DNA of 64,000 bases from Pontibacillus yanchengensis (GTDB lineage: Bacteria > Bacillota > Bacilli > Bacillales > BH030062): NCBI RefSeq assembly GCF_009856295.1, contig NZ_WMEU01000001.1, positions 620,001-684,000 of the forward strand, given 5' to 3'. Position numbers and translations under genes: made by a program. This document shows, one piece after another, positions 17,498-25,534 of this stretch; positions within the stretch are counted from its first letter, which is position 1; each line of letters opens with the position of its first letter. Below the pieces are notes generated by a model that was not told the DNA's origin, did not search any database, and saw nothing but the letters and a program-made list of their open reading frames with translations.

Positions 17498-18666
17498 TAC
17501 TGATCCCCTCCATGTACCGTTGTTTGTTTGTTTTCACTTGAATCACTTTCATAAAAGTCTTCGCTTCGTTTCTTTCCAAATCCGGACATTTGTATCCCAT
17601 TTCTCGTTTCGATAGGCTGGAATGGATTTCCTTGGGATCCTCCCATATTTAATTGCTTCATCACCCGAATTCTCCTTCGGCAAGCTGGACAATAATCAGC
17701 TAAAAAGGTGCCATCCTCTAACTGCAAATCAAAAGATTGAACATCCAATATCCCTTTTACATCACTAATTTGATCATCATTACTATACATTGCACCACAG
17801 CTATGACATGGTCTTGTATCGATTTGAACTTTTTCTTGATAGTTCATCGGAACTGCTGTCGTAAGTGGACGTATTGGTAAATGAAATAGCTTACCAAACG
17901 GAAAATAAATCAATAAAATGACTACTGTTACTTGATGAATCAATGTTAAATAGTGGTGCATGAAGCCTTCTAACAATACATATGAGACAGTTAAAAATAA
18001 TCCTGTTATCGTAACAGCAAGTAAGATATATAAAGGTAGAATGTCAAATTCGAATCGTTGAGTAACTTTTACATCATTGTCTTTAATGCGTCGATAGAGT
18101 GCCATACAAGCTCCGATTAATACTAAGGACGCTGTTATATTTAAGCCATTGTAGATTATTTCAGCTAATAGGCCATGGGCCGGCATAATCATCGTTGGTA
18201 TATTGAACACGACAATTTGATATGTTTCAGGATCAATTAGATCAAATCGCATCCAACCAAAAGTTAATCCAAATGTGATCGCAAACGAACCAATACACCC
18301 CCATGAAATCAACCAATGTTGAATTCCTCGATACAGTCCTCTTTTAAATATGAATTTCTGAAGAAAGATATTTTCAAGAGCAGTTATGAAGACGGATTTT
18401 AAGTTTCTATTTTTCCGCTCGCGTGTTCGTAAATTTTTAAAGCTTCTATGAATGACCTTATGTGTAGCAGGACGTAATAACCAAGCACACATTCGGATAG
18501 TTAAGCCTATTGCAAAAATCAATGAGGATAATAAATAACCTAATAAGGCCATATCCATATGCTTAAACTGACCTGTAGAAATCCATACCGATATCGATAA
18601 TATCAACACAACAAAAAATGCATACATACTCGTTTTGGAATAAAACGATTTTTCTATACTGCTCAT
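17497..18666 (-). CDS. NarI-like membrane cytochrome b with C-terminal Zn-ribbon-like domain
   Basis: A 389-residue protein with about six membrane segments up to residue 270 and a cytosolic C-terminus. Candidate heme ligands are His in RGIQHWLISWG, MPAHGLLAEI, FMHHYLTLIHQ and GKLFHLP, as expected for a quinol-linked di-heme cytochrome of the NarI/DsrM kind. The tail has CHSCG (about residue 285) and CPACRRR (about 327), a paired CxxC set like a rubredoxin or zinc ribbon. It is the first gene of the operon; the next start overlaps its stop. Its promoter carries an FNR box. It probably passes quinol electrons to the ferredoxin and molybdoreductase. The tail is unusual for NarI-like proteins. 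Confidence 0.85.
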   Translation of the reverse strand: MSSIEKSFYSKTSMYAFFVVLILSISVWISTGQFKHMDMALLGYLLSSLIFAIGLTIRMCAWLLRPATHKVIHRSFKNLRTRERKNRNLKSVFITALENIFLQKFIFKRGLYRGIQHWLISWGCIGSFAITFGLTFGWMRFDLIDPETYQIVVFNIPTMIMPAHGLLAEIIYNGLNITASLVLIGACMALYRRIKDNDVKVTQRFEFDILPLYILLAVTITGLFLTVSYVLLEGFMHHYLTLIHQVTVVILLIYFPFGKLFHLPIRPLTTAVPMNYQEKVQIDTRPCHSCGAMYSNDDQISDVKGILDVQSFDLQLEDGTFLADYCPACRRRIRVMKQLNMGGSQGNPFQPIETRNGIQMSGFGKKRSEDFYESDSSENKQTTVHGGDQ

Positions 18667-18727
18667 TCCTTTTCCCCCTTTGTCCTATTGGAATAGAGCT
18701 ATCTTGGACGTCGTTGTTATTAATATC

Positions 18728-18771
18728 ATTGTAAAGGTCCATCCCATCACTAAACTGTGATGAATGTCACT
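18728..18771 (-). promoter_or_regulatory. FNR-dependent promoter of the cytochrome b / molybdoreductase operon
   Basis: The box TGTGATGAATGTCACT (18756-18771) matches TGTGA-N6-TCACA at nine of ten positions. On the minus strand a TACAAT -10 lies at 18733-18728. Initiation near 18721 would put the box centre at about -42, the class II activator position. Confidence 0.8.
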
Positions 18772-18879
18772 ATTTGATCTGAAGTTTCATTGGTGTTGTT
18801 TTTTTGTCACAAATAAAAGCTGTCTAGTCTTATGGAAACCTTTACAATTAAGTGAACATAGCAATCCTTCATTACAAAG

Positions 18880-18922
18880 TGTGATAGATATCACTTCTTG
18901 TTTGCTTCTCACTCGTTACAAT
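18880..18922 (+). promoter_or_regulatory. FNR-dependent promoter of the SalA-like gene
   Basis: The box TGTGATAGATATCACT (18880-18895) matches the FNR consensus at nine of ten positions, and a TACAAT -10 lies at 18917-18922. Initiation near 18929 puts the box centre at about -41.5. The gene's ATG is at 18956. Confidence 0.8.
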
Positions 18923-18955
18923 AAAACAAAAGAGAATGAGGAAGGATGAGATAGA

Positions 18956-19708
18956 ATGTTCTCAGGAGAAGTTATTGCTATAACAAGTGGTAAAGGTGGT
19001 GTTGGAAAGTCAACCGTATCCGTAAATCTTGCTCTAGCATTAAAAAAGCTTGGAAAAAAGGTCGCTATAGTAGATCTAGATATATATGGGTTTAGTGTTC
19101 CTAAGTTATTAGGAATCTCAGCTAGACCAAAAACAATAAATGAACGAATTATACCTGTAGAAGCGCACGGTGTTAAAGTCATGTCGATGGGATTCCTCAT
19201 TAAAGGAAATGAACCTGTTGTATGGAGAGGGCCAATGCTTGGTAAAATGGTCAATCATTTTTGGAGTGATGTACAATGGGGAGAACTTGATTATATGATC
19301 TTGGACTTACCACCAGGTACTGGGGACGTCGCGCTCGATATGCACCAACTTATTCCACAAAGCAAGGAAATTATAGTGACCACACCTCATGAAGCTGCTA
19401 CACACGTAGCAGAACGCGCGGGGTCTATGGCAATCAAAACGGATCATGAAATTATTGGTGTCGTAGAGAATATGGCATTCTTCACACCACCTGGTACAAA
19501 GGATCAATATTTTCTATTTGGAAAAGGTGGAGGAGAAACATTAGCTGATACATTGAACACAGAATTAATTAGCTCTCTACCCATAGAACCACCTTATCCA
19601 GACGGAACAACACCTGTTTTGTATGAAGAAGGCACTGTCCTACATGATTATTTCTTATCGTTGGCTAAGAACGTTTTAGTAAAGACGAACCAAACTTCCA
19701 GAGTGTAA
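18956..19708 (+). CDS. Mrp/NBP35-family P-loop ATPase, short SalA-like form
   Basis: A 250-residue ATPase with the deviant Walker A motif SGKGGVGKST (residues 10-19), the DLDIYGFSVPKLLG switch region and DLPPGTGDVALD. Canonical Mrp/ApbC proteins carry Fe-S clusters through a C-terminal CPxC motif; here the equivalent segment reads FFTPPGTKDQYFLFG with no Cys, as in B. subtilis SalA. It also lacks the N-terminal DUF59 domain that Mrp and SalA usually have and begins directly at the ATPase core. It is transcribed divergently from the molybdoreductase operon under its own FNR site. That context suggests a maturation or regulatory role in anaerobic respiration, but the molecular activity is unknown. 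Confidence 0.85.
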   Translation: MFSGEVIAITSGKGGVGKSTVSVNLALALKKLGKKVAIVDLDIYGFSVPKLLGISARPKTINERIIPVEAHGVKVMSMGFLIKGNEPVVWRGPMLGKMVNHFWSDVQWGELDYMILDLPPGTGDVALDMHQLIPQSKEIIVTTPHEAATHVAERAGSMAIKTDHEIIGVVENMAFFTPPGTKDQYFLFGKGGGETLADTLNTELISSLPIEPPYPDGTTPVLYEEGTVLHDYFLSLAKNVLVKTNQTSRV

Positions 19709-19865
19709 TTGTAATAGAGGATTTCACTAAAGACAGATTCATAACGAATTAATTCACATCTGAATTAACTCGCTACTAAGCTAGATTCTTAATTAAACAC
19801 AAAAAAGCTCAGAGAAAAAACTGAGGTGCCCCCTGTCAAGTAGACAGTGGAAATAATATAAAGTC

Positions 19866-20075
19866 TTAAGCGGCTTTAGCTCTATATTCCATAGGGCTAA
19901 GGCCGTTTAATCTTTCTTGATATCTTTCATGATTGTAAAAGTATATGTATTCCTCTACGGCTGAAGGCAATTCTTCGTACGTATCGTACTTATGTAAATA
20001 ATACTTCTCACATTTAAGTGTTCCCCAGAAGGATTCCATTGGCCCATTATCTATACACCTACCCACTCTAGACAT
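19866..20075 (-). pseudogene. IS3 OrfB transposase, C-terminal fragment
   Basis: The 69 residues MSRVGRCIDNGPMESFWG onward match the end of an IS3-type DDE integrase core: the catalytic Glu of NGPMESFWGTLK, the YNHERYQ motif and the terminal LSPMEYRAKAA. The Asp-bearing upstream parts are absent apart from a frame-shifted trace of the SDRGFQY motif, so it is inactive. Confidence 0.88.
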
Positions 20076-20098
20076 GCTTTGGTGTATTCCTGCTTTAT

Positions 20099-20428
20099 CT
20101 ATCTTTCGTTTAAAACCATGTGAAATATATTAAAACCCACGATCACTATGCTGGAAATCCCACATTTCCTTACCACCTCACGTATCGAGTACCTTCCTGA
20201 TAAATAGGCTTTGACCGCATTCAGCTTAAACTCTTTTGAGTAGGATGTATTTGATTTTGCTTCTTCAAGTCCAGCTTCACCAAGAGTTTCAAACTTATGT
20301 ATCCAGAATCGAATCGTAGACCAATTCAAGTTATACATAGAAGCAACCTCATTGATGGAATAATGTTCGTTACGAATAAGGTTAATAATAGTAAGTCCAC
20401 AGTGGAAAAAGAACTTCTCGACATACAA
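20099..20428 (-). pseudogene. IS3 OrfA (helix-turn-helix) fragment fused out of frame to an OrfB remnant
   Basis: Residues about 15-90 form the double helix-turn-helix of IS3-family OrfA proteins (HYSINEVASMYNLNWSTIRFWIHKFETLG and the later SGRYSIREVVRKCGIS; each is part of a longer stretch). After KCGISS the reading passes into an alternative frame of the OrfB SDRGFQY region, which marks the internal deletion joint near 20150. Confidence 0.82.
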
Positions 20429-20482
20429 AAAACCCCCTAAGATAAACAGTTTTATTTTATACTGTCTACCTTAGGGGGAGCA

Positions 20483-20795
20483 TCTCATTTTTTCTAAGCT
20501 TTTTGTTATTTAACTTCACCTCCCCATATATATTGCTGAAGATTCGTATGGGATTCCTATACCATTTTCATACATAATAGTCCGCTACATTGAAAAGGAG
20601 GATATGGTACAACTCGCTTGCGGTGATGACCTATCACCAGAATGTGGTATATAGCATTCACTTTTTCTGAGTAGAAGTGAAAATCATCTCTGGAAATAGT
20701 CTTTTAAATAAATGCTCAATTGTTGAATAAACAATTTTATTAAACGACATTTCTTTCGTAAGCCAAACCTCTCGTTTACTCCTTAGCTATAACTA
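20483..20795. other. Intergenic region between the IS remnant and narK
   Basis: About 310 bases with no ORF longer than 16 codons that has a ribosome site. A strong AAAGGAGG at 20594-20601 is followed within two bases by ATG and a 16-codon reading, probably chance. No clear narK terminator was found. Confidence 0.45.
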
Positions 20796-22109
20796 TTAAC
20801 ATTTCACTTTTGCATTTTTTCTGGAGTAGTAGTACCAACAGATTACTAGGCTAATGGAATAGTATCCAAGGAATAAATATAAAGCGATGTTTGCCGTTCC
20901 GAATGTAGATAAGGACCAACCGAAAACCTTTGGAATGACAAATGCTCCGTATGCTGCTATGGCAGCTGTGAAACCTAAGATTGGCGCAGCTAAATTTGCT
21001 TTTTCCCCTACGAATATGAATGGGATCATTCGGAATGTAGACCCATTCGCAATGCCTGTTGCAAAGAATAGAACAACGAACATTGTTACGAAACCGCCAA
21101 CATTTCCAGCATTAAGGAAATATAATACTCCGAGCGTTGCTACAATAAGTAATAAAATATCATAGAAAGTAACTTTTGCTCCACTTCCAACTTTATCAGC
21201 AAGCCAACCACCAACTGGACGAATACCTGCTCCTACTAATGGTCCTAAGAACGCTAATGCAACAGCATTTGTCTCTGGAAATTCAGAATTTATCAATAAA
21301 GGAAACGCTGCAGAGTAACCAATAAAGGATCCAAAACACATCGTATATAACCAAGCCATAATCCATGTGTGTTTCTCTTTAAACATAGCTGATTGTTGTT
21401 TAAATGATTGCTTCGCTTCTGGTAAGTTATCCATTCCAAAAAACGCTAGGATTGTTACAAACAAAATCGGTAACACCCAAACAAAGGCAGCGTTTTGAAT
21501 AAATATATTATTGCCCTCAGTCAATTCCTGGCCTCCCCCAAAAAGCATCCCTAACCAAGGTACAAATATGATAATCGGTGTTACAAATTGAACTAAACTA
21601 ACACCTAGATTTCCTAACCCAGCATTAATACCATTAGCGGTACCCTTTTTGTGCTTTGGAAAGAATGGACTAATATTTGCCATGGAAGAAGAGAAGTTAC
21701 CTCCTCCAATCCCACACAATGCAGCTAACAATGCCATTACAACAAATGGTGTTCCTGGATTTTGAACTGCAATTCCAATTCCGATGGCTGGCAATAATAA
21801 TGCCCCTGTGCTAATTACTGTCCAATTTCGTCCCCCTACAATACCAGGCATAAATGTAAAGAAAATTCGAAGTGTTGCTCCTACTAAACCTGGCAATGCT
21901 GCAAGTGTAAATAATTCACTCTGTGAAAATGCAAACCCAACTTGGTTTAAACGAACTGCTGTAACAGACCATATCTGCCACACGACAAATGCTAACATAA
22001 GAGCCATTACAGAGATCCAAAGATTTCGACTTGCTCGCTTCTTTCCTTCACGCTCCCAAAATTCCTGGTTTTCAGGATTCCAAACCACTTCTAATTTTTC
22101 AATTCCCAT
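20796..22109 (-). CDS. narK: Nitrate/nitrite transporter, NNP family of the MFS (NarK type)
   Basis: A 437-residue protein with about twelve membrane helices. The nitrate-signature segment GIGGGNFSSSMANISPFFP and the later GTANGINAGLGNLGVS are characteristic of the NNP family, as is the second signature near GPLVGAGIRPVGGWLADKVG. It brings nitrate into the cytosol, and possibly exports nitrite, for the cytosolic molybdoreductase. The ATG has a GGGAGGGG site. An FNR-box promoter lies about 70-110 bases upstream. The cytosolic N-terminus of about 25 residues (KLEVVWNPENQEFWEREGKK) resembles that of other Bacillaceae NarK/NasA proteins. Confidence 0.93.
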   Translation of the reverse strand: MGIEKLEVVWNPENQEFWEREGKKRASRNLWISVMALMLAFVVWQIWSVTAVRLNQVGFAFSQSELFTLAALPGLVGATLRIFFTFMPGIVGGRNWTVISTGALLLPAIGIGIAVQNPGTPFVVMALLAALCGIGGGNFSSSMANISPFFPKHKKGTANGINAGLGNLGVSLVQFVTPIIIFVPWLGMLFGGGQELTEGNNIFIQNAAFVWVLPILFVTILAFFGMDNLPEAKQSFKQQSAMFKEKHTWIMAWLYTMCFGSFIGYSAAFPLLINSEFPETNAVALAFLGPLVGAGIRPVGGWLADKVGSGAKVTFYDILLLIVATLGVLYFLNAGNVGGFVTMFVVLFFATGIANGSTFRMIPFIFVGEKANLAAPILGFTAAIAAYGAFVIPKVFGWSLSTFGTANIALYLFLGYYSISLVICWYYYSRKNAKVKC

Positions 22110-22176
22110 CTATATTCCCCTCCCGCTTTTTTAAAAACGTAAATAGATTCATCATGGCCAATGATTTCTTACGTTT

Positions 22177-22220
22177 ATAGTAAGAGAGAGAATGGGTTTA
22201 CAGATGTGACTTATATCACA
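22177..22220 (-). promoter_or_regulatory. FNR-dependent promoter of narK
   Basis: The box TGTGACTTATATCACA (22205-22220) is a perfect TGTGA-N6-TCACA site. A TACTAT -10 lies on the minus strand at 22182-22177. The predicted start near 22170 puts the box centre at about -42, the same geometry as the other two FNR promoters. Confidence 0.85.
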
Positions 22221-22295
22221 CTTTCGCGTGTTGTCAAATAGTGTTCACAAACAAGATGTGAAATGTTCACAAATCGATTGCGTGCTCTTCCCATT

Positions 22296-22961
22296 TCAAT
22301 CACTTTCTGGTTGTATAACATACGTTAAAGTAAGTAATAAAAAGGATAAGAATATACTTATCGCTACATATAACCAAGCTGTTCTCATTTCGCCTGATTC
22401 CATCGCTACATAAATAGCAGTTGGAATGGTTTGTGTTTTTCCGGGTATGTTTCCTGCAAACATCAATGTAGCACCAAATTCACCAAACGCTCTCGTGAAG
22501 CTTAGAAGTCCACCTGTAACTAAAGCCTGTTTAGCTAGTGGAAGTGACACTCGTCCGAACACTTGAAATTCATTTGCCCCATCAACCCGAGCAGCTTGTT
22601 CAATATCGTGATTGATTTGTCTAAAACCCACCTTGGCACTCTGATACATCAAAGGAAAAGCTACAACTGAGGCAGCAATAACAGCAGCTGTAGAGGTAAA
22701 AAGGATAGATTGATTAAATAAAATGTTGATTCCCCTCCCTACAAGACTGTTTTCACCAAAGAATACAATTAACATAAAACCAATAACGGATGGTGGTAAT
22801 ACAATAGGTAGTAACAGAGCTGTATCAATGAATACTTTCCCTTTAAATGTTGCAGAACTTAATCGTTTCCCTAACAAGGTACCAATAAAAACTACTAGAA
22901 GTGTAGCTATCGAGGCAACAACAATTGACAATTGAATTGGCGACCAAAACTGTTCGTACAT
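22296..22961 (-). CDS. modB: Molybdate ABC transporter permease ModB
   Basis: A 221-residue permease with five to six membrane segments. The cytosolic coupling loop EQAARVDGANEFQVFGRVSL is the EAA motif that docks the ATPase, and TRAFGEFGATLMFAGNIPG is typical of ModB/CysTW-type permeases. It imports molybdate for the molybdoenzymes encoded nearby. It follows modA by 14 bases. No modC-type ATPase is found next to it or elsewhere in the window, so an ATPase must be supplied in trans. Confidence 0.93.
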   Translation of the reverse strand: MYEQFWSPIQLSIVVASIATLLVVFIGTLLGKRLSSATFKGKVFIDTALLLPIVLPPSVIGFMLIVFFGENSLVGRGINILFNQSILFTSTAAVIAASVVAFPLMYQSAKVGFRQINHDIEQAARVDGANEFQVFGRVSLPLAKQALVTGGLLSFTRAFGEFGATLMFAGNIPGKTQTIPTAIYVAMESGEMRTAWLYVAISIFLSFLLLTLTYVIQPESD

Positions 22962-22975
22962 ATTTTCACCTACAT

Positions 22976-23761
22976 CTATTCCTTAATCTTAAGTGGTACA
23001 AAACCAGAATCCTCAAACACCTTCTGAGCCTTGGAATTTGTTAAGAAGGAAACAAAACTATTGGCAATGGTTTTATTCGAAGAATCGTCAATCACGCCTA
23101 TAGAATACATGATTTGGGAATATGTATCTTCACTAACTCGTTTCATGACTTGCACCTTATTGGAAGAGCGAGCATCAGATTGATAAACAATCCCCCCCAC
23201 TACAGAACCTTGCTCAACAAGAGACAGAACATGACGGACATCCTTTGCATACACAAGCTGTTTTTGTAATGTCTCCCACAATCCAATTGATGTTAAAGCT
23301 TCTTTAGCATACATTCCTGCAGGTACAGTATTTGGATGGCCAATCGCAAACTTTTGATTACTCTGAGCTAAGTCATTAAAAGTCATCACTTTTTCTTCCC
23401 TTTTTGATTTAATAACAACAAGTTGATTAGATAACAAGTCAACAACACCATCCTGTCTCATCTTTTCTTCATTGATTAAATCAAGAACATTCTGCTTATT
23501 CGCAGATATATAAACATCCACAGGAGCTCCTTGTACAATTTGATTTTTTAATGCACCTGAACCACCATAATTAAAAAAAAGCTCAATTTTGGGGTTTTCT
23601 TTTTCAAATTGTTCTTGTAATGTAACTAATGGTTCTTTCAAACTAGCAGCAGCAGATATGGTTATCTCCTTTGTTTGGGAAGGTTTTATACTATTACATC
23701 CAACCATTGAAATACTTAAAACTAGCAGTACTATGAGTTTGAACCAAGTGTTTATAGTCAT
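22976..23761 (-). CDS. modA: Molybdate-binding lipoprotein ModA
   Basis: A 261-residue solute-binding protein. The lipoprotein signal ends at C22 in SMVGCNS. The mature protein has the ModA features ISAAASLKEPL near its start, FNYGGSGALKNQI and GAPVDVYISANK. It captures molybdate (or tungstate) outside the membrane and hands it to ModB. It lies 17 bases downstream of moeB and 14 upstream of modB in one operon. Confidence 0.94.
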   Translation of the reverse strand: MTINTWFKLIVLLVLSISMVGCNSIKPSQTKEITISAAASLKEPLVTLQEQFEKENPKIELFFNYGGSGALKNQIVQGAPVDVYISANKQNVLDLINEEKMRQDGVVDLLSNQLVVIKSKREEKVMTFNDLAQSNQKFAIGHPNTVPAGMYAKEALTSIGLWETLQKQLVYAKDVRHVLSLVEQGSVVGGIVYQSDARSSNKVQVMKRVSEDTYSQIMYSIGVIDDSSNKTIANSFVSFLTNSKAQKVFEDSGFVPLKIKE

Positions 23762-23778
23762 GCCTTTTTCTCCTTGCT

Positions 23779-24801
23779 CTAACTTAAATAACGATAGTAT
23801 AAATTTTTCGCTTCAGAAATATCATTCGTTCCGTGAATAAAAACTCTTCCATCACGGAAAAACACCATACGTCTATGATGGGTTTTAACGGATAATAAAT
23901 AGGGATTTATAGAGACAGGAAATCCTTCTTGTAGAAACACACGTTCGAGTTCATCAAAATTTAATGTTTTCATTTTAGGTGGCCTAATTTGGATTGTATT
24001 ACGTCCACATAAAACGGCTACCTTTGTTGAATTTGTTTCGGACAGAGCCGGAAAAGTAGGATTCTCCCCACAAGTAAGACACTGTACGTTCTTTGCATAC
24101 GTTAGTCCCATTTCATAATGTTGATTGTTCCATAAATCGAAATACACTAGTTTTTTCCTAACCGCATCTAAGTCACCTACTATGATCTTCAATGCTTCAG
24201 CAACCTGATACGCTACAACCATTTGTACAGCCGGACCAATTATACCAGATATATCACAGGTTCTATTATGTGATGGTAAATGGGTTAAAAGACACCGTAA
24301 GCATGGCGTCTCACCAGGTATAAATGTCTTTATTGTTCCTGTGCTTCCAACACATGCGCCATATATCCAAGGAATGGTCTTCCATTGAGCAATGTCATTC
24401 AACATAAATCGCGTATCAAAATTATCTGTGCCATCTATTATAAGGTCTACATCCTCTACGAAGGCTTGTACATTTTGAACATTCAAGTCGGTTACATGAC
24501 TTTCGATTTCAACTTCACTATTCAGCTTATGTAAATGTTGTTTGGCAGCGATGGCTTTTGGCATTCTTTGTTCAGCATCCTGCTCTGTGTAAAGTGTTTG
24601 CCTCTGTAAATTATTCTCCTCTACATAATCACGATCCAAAATAGTTAGTTTACCAATGCCTGCCCTAACAAGTGCTTCTGCATTCGAGCTTCCTAGAGCT
24701 CCTGCGCCTACAATGAGGACATGCTTATCTCTTATTTGTTTTTGACCATTTACTCCAATCGCCTTAAAACGCTCTTGACGAGAATAACGTGTACTCATCA
24801 T
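23779..24801 (-). CDS. moeB: Molybdopterin-synthase adenylyltransferase MoeB/ThiF type
   Basis: A 340-residue E1-like enzyme. It has the nucleotide-binding motif GAGALGSSNAEALVRAG, the LDRDYVEENNLQRQ segment with the catalytic Arg, IDGTDNFDTRF, and two CxxC pairs (CLRCLL and CLTCGE) for the structural zinc. A C-terminal domain of about 90 residues, typical of Bacillus MoeB/ThiF proteins, follows. It adenylates the C-terminal glycine of MoaD (or ThiS). Position ahead of modA and modB favours the molybdenum role. The start at 24801 (Met-Met) has an AGAGGA site; a longer reading of 21 extra codons lacks one. Confidence 0.9.
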   Translation of the reverse strand: MMSTRYSRQERFKAIGVNGQKQIRDKHVLIVGAGALGSSNAEALVRAGIGKLTILDRDYVEENNLQRQTLYTEQDAEQRMPKAIAAKQHLHKLNSEVEIESHVTDLNVQNVQAFVEDVDLIIDGTDNFDTRFMLNDIAQWKTIPWIYGACVGSTGTIKTFIPGETPCLRCLLTHLPSHNRTCDISGIIGPAVQMVVAYQVAEALKIIVGDLDAVRKKLVYFDLWNNQHYEMGLTYAKNVQCLTCGENPTFPALSETNSTKVAVLCGRNTIQIRPPKMKTLNFDELERVFLQEGFPVSINPYLLSVKTHHRRMVFFRDGRVFIHGTNDISEAKNLYYRYLS

Positions 24802-24904
24802 TTCTTCATCCTCTCTACCATTTCCCTTCAAGCATAACAAGATTTGGATAAAAACGCAGACCATAAATGTTACATTATTTTGTCTCTATATGATTAACTA
24901 GATC

Positions 24905-25045
24905 GAGAAAAGACAAAGAAAAGCTCAGGGCGCCTTGTTCACCTCCTACAGCTTAAGCAAAGCCTCGTCGTGGCGATTTTTGCACAGAGAGGATTTGCTT
25001 TAGACCCCGAGGAGATAGGCGCTGGAGCTAGACATGGAAGCGCCA
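24905..25045 (+). repeat. R1-like dispersed repeat, diverged short copy
   Basis: Contains the R1-type elements GCGCCTTGTTCA, a GAGGAGAT stretch and GGCGCTGGAGCTAGACA that recur in other gaps of the window, but the central part differs. It fills the gap between moeB and the 77-residue gene. Confidence 0.45.
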
Positions 25046-25071
25046 GAACATATATTTTCTTAACTTCAAAT

Positions 25072-25100
25072 AAAAAACGATGAGCACAAATGCTCATCGT
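25072..25100 (-). terminator. Terminator of the 77-residue gene
   Basis: ACGATGAGCA and TGCTCATCGT pair perfectly over ten bases with a four-base loop; on the minus strand a run of six T follows. Confidence 0.85.
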
Positions 25101-25109
25101 CTTGAAATT

Positions 25110-25343
25110 TTACTTTTCTGCTATAAAAGCCATAGAATGACCTTGACTTTTGATTGGGGGTAAGAGCTTACCCTGTAGATCAACAATTTGAAATTGATAA
25201 CGATGGTAAGTATGTTGCTCCTTCAATGAATTCACAAAGCATTTGGCGGCATAATAGTCACAAAACAAGACCTCTTCCCTACTTGGCATCTCGAAAGTAA
25301 TTTCCGTCGCGCCATTATAAAATGCAATAACTTTGAAGTTCAA
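25110..25343 (-). CDS. Unknown 77-residue protein
   Basis: A soluble acidic-to-neutral protein (MNFKVIAFYNGATEITFE...) with a predicted beta-alpha pattern and two aromatic-rich stretches (CDYYAAKCF and YHRYQFQIVD). No domain is recognised. The start is TTG at 25343, with AGGAGGCGAG ten bases upstream; that site can pair with the following GAGCTCCC, so the ribosome site may be partly masked. A strong terminator closes it as a single-gene unit. Confidence 0.65.
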   Translation of the reverse strand: MNFKVIAFYNGATEITFEMPSREEVLFCDYYAAKCFVNSLKEQHTYHRYQFQIVDLQGKLLPPIKSQGHSMAFIAEK

Positions 25344-25534
25344 TGGGAGCTCGCCTCCTACTCAAGTATAAATCTACCTTTCCATCTATTATCCCTTAAA
25401 TTTTGTGAATTTTCAATATAATAATGCCCAAATCTATCATTTTATCAACTATCCGTACAATTAAACTTGTAGAAAAATATATTAATTACAAAATACAACA
25501 TTTCACAACCTCATTGATTTATATCTAAAGGTTA

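Larger units (their letters stand above)
19827..20482 (-). mobile_element. Internally deleted IS3-family insertion sequence (656 bp)
   Basis: The ends TGCCCCCTGTC...GTAGACAGT (left) and the complement of ACTGTCTACC...GGGGGAGCA (right) form 22-base imperfect inverted repeats with 17 matches and TG...CA termini. The inside holds an OrfA-like helix-turn-helix gene joined to only the last part of an OrfB transposase, so roughly 700 bases are missing compared with a whole element. No target duplication is evident (left flank AGG, right flank TCT). It separates the SalA-like gene from narK. Confidence 0.85.

Noticed and set aside
20604..20654. 16-codon ORF after AAAGGAGG
   Set aside because: The site is only two bases from the ATG and the peptide is short and featureless.
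22257..22271. TGTGAAATGTTCACA upstream of narK, a possible second FNR box
   Set aside because: The half-sites are five bases apart instead of six, so it does not fit FNR geometry. The TGTTCACAA repeat nearby may still matter for another regulator.
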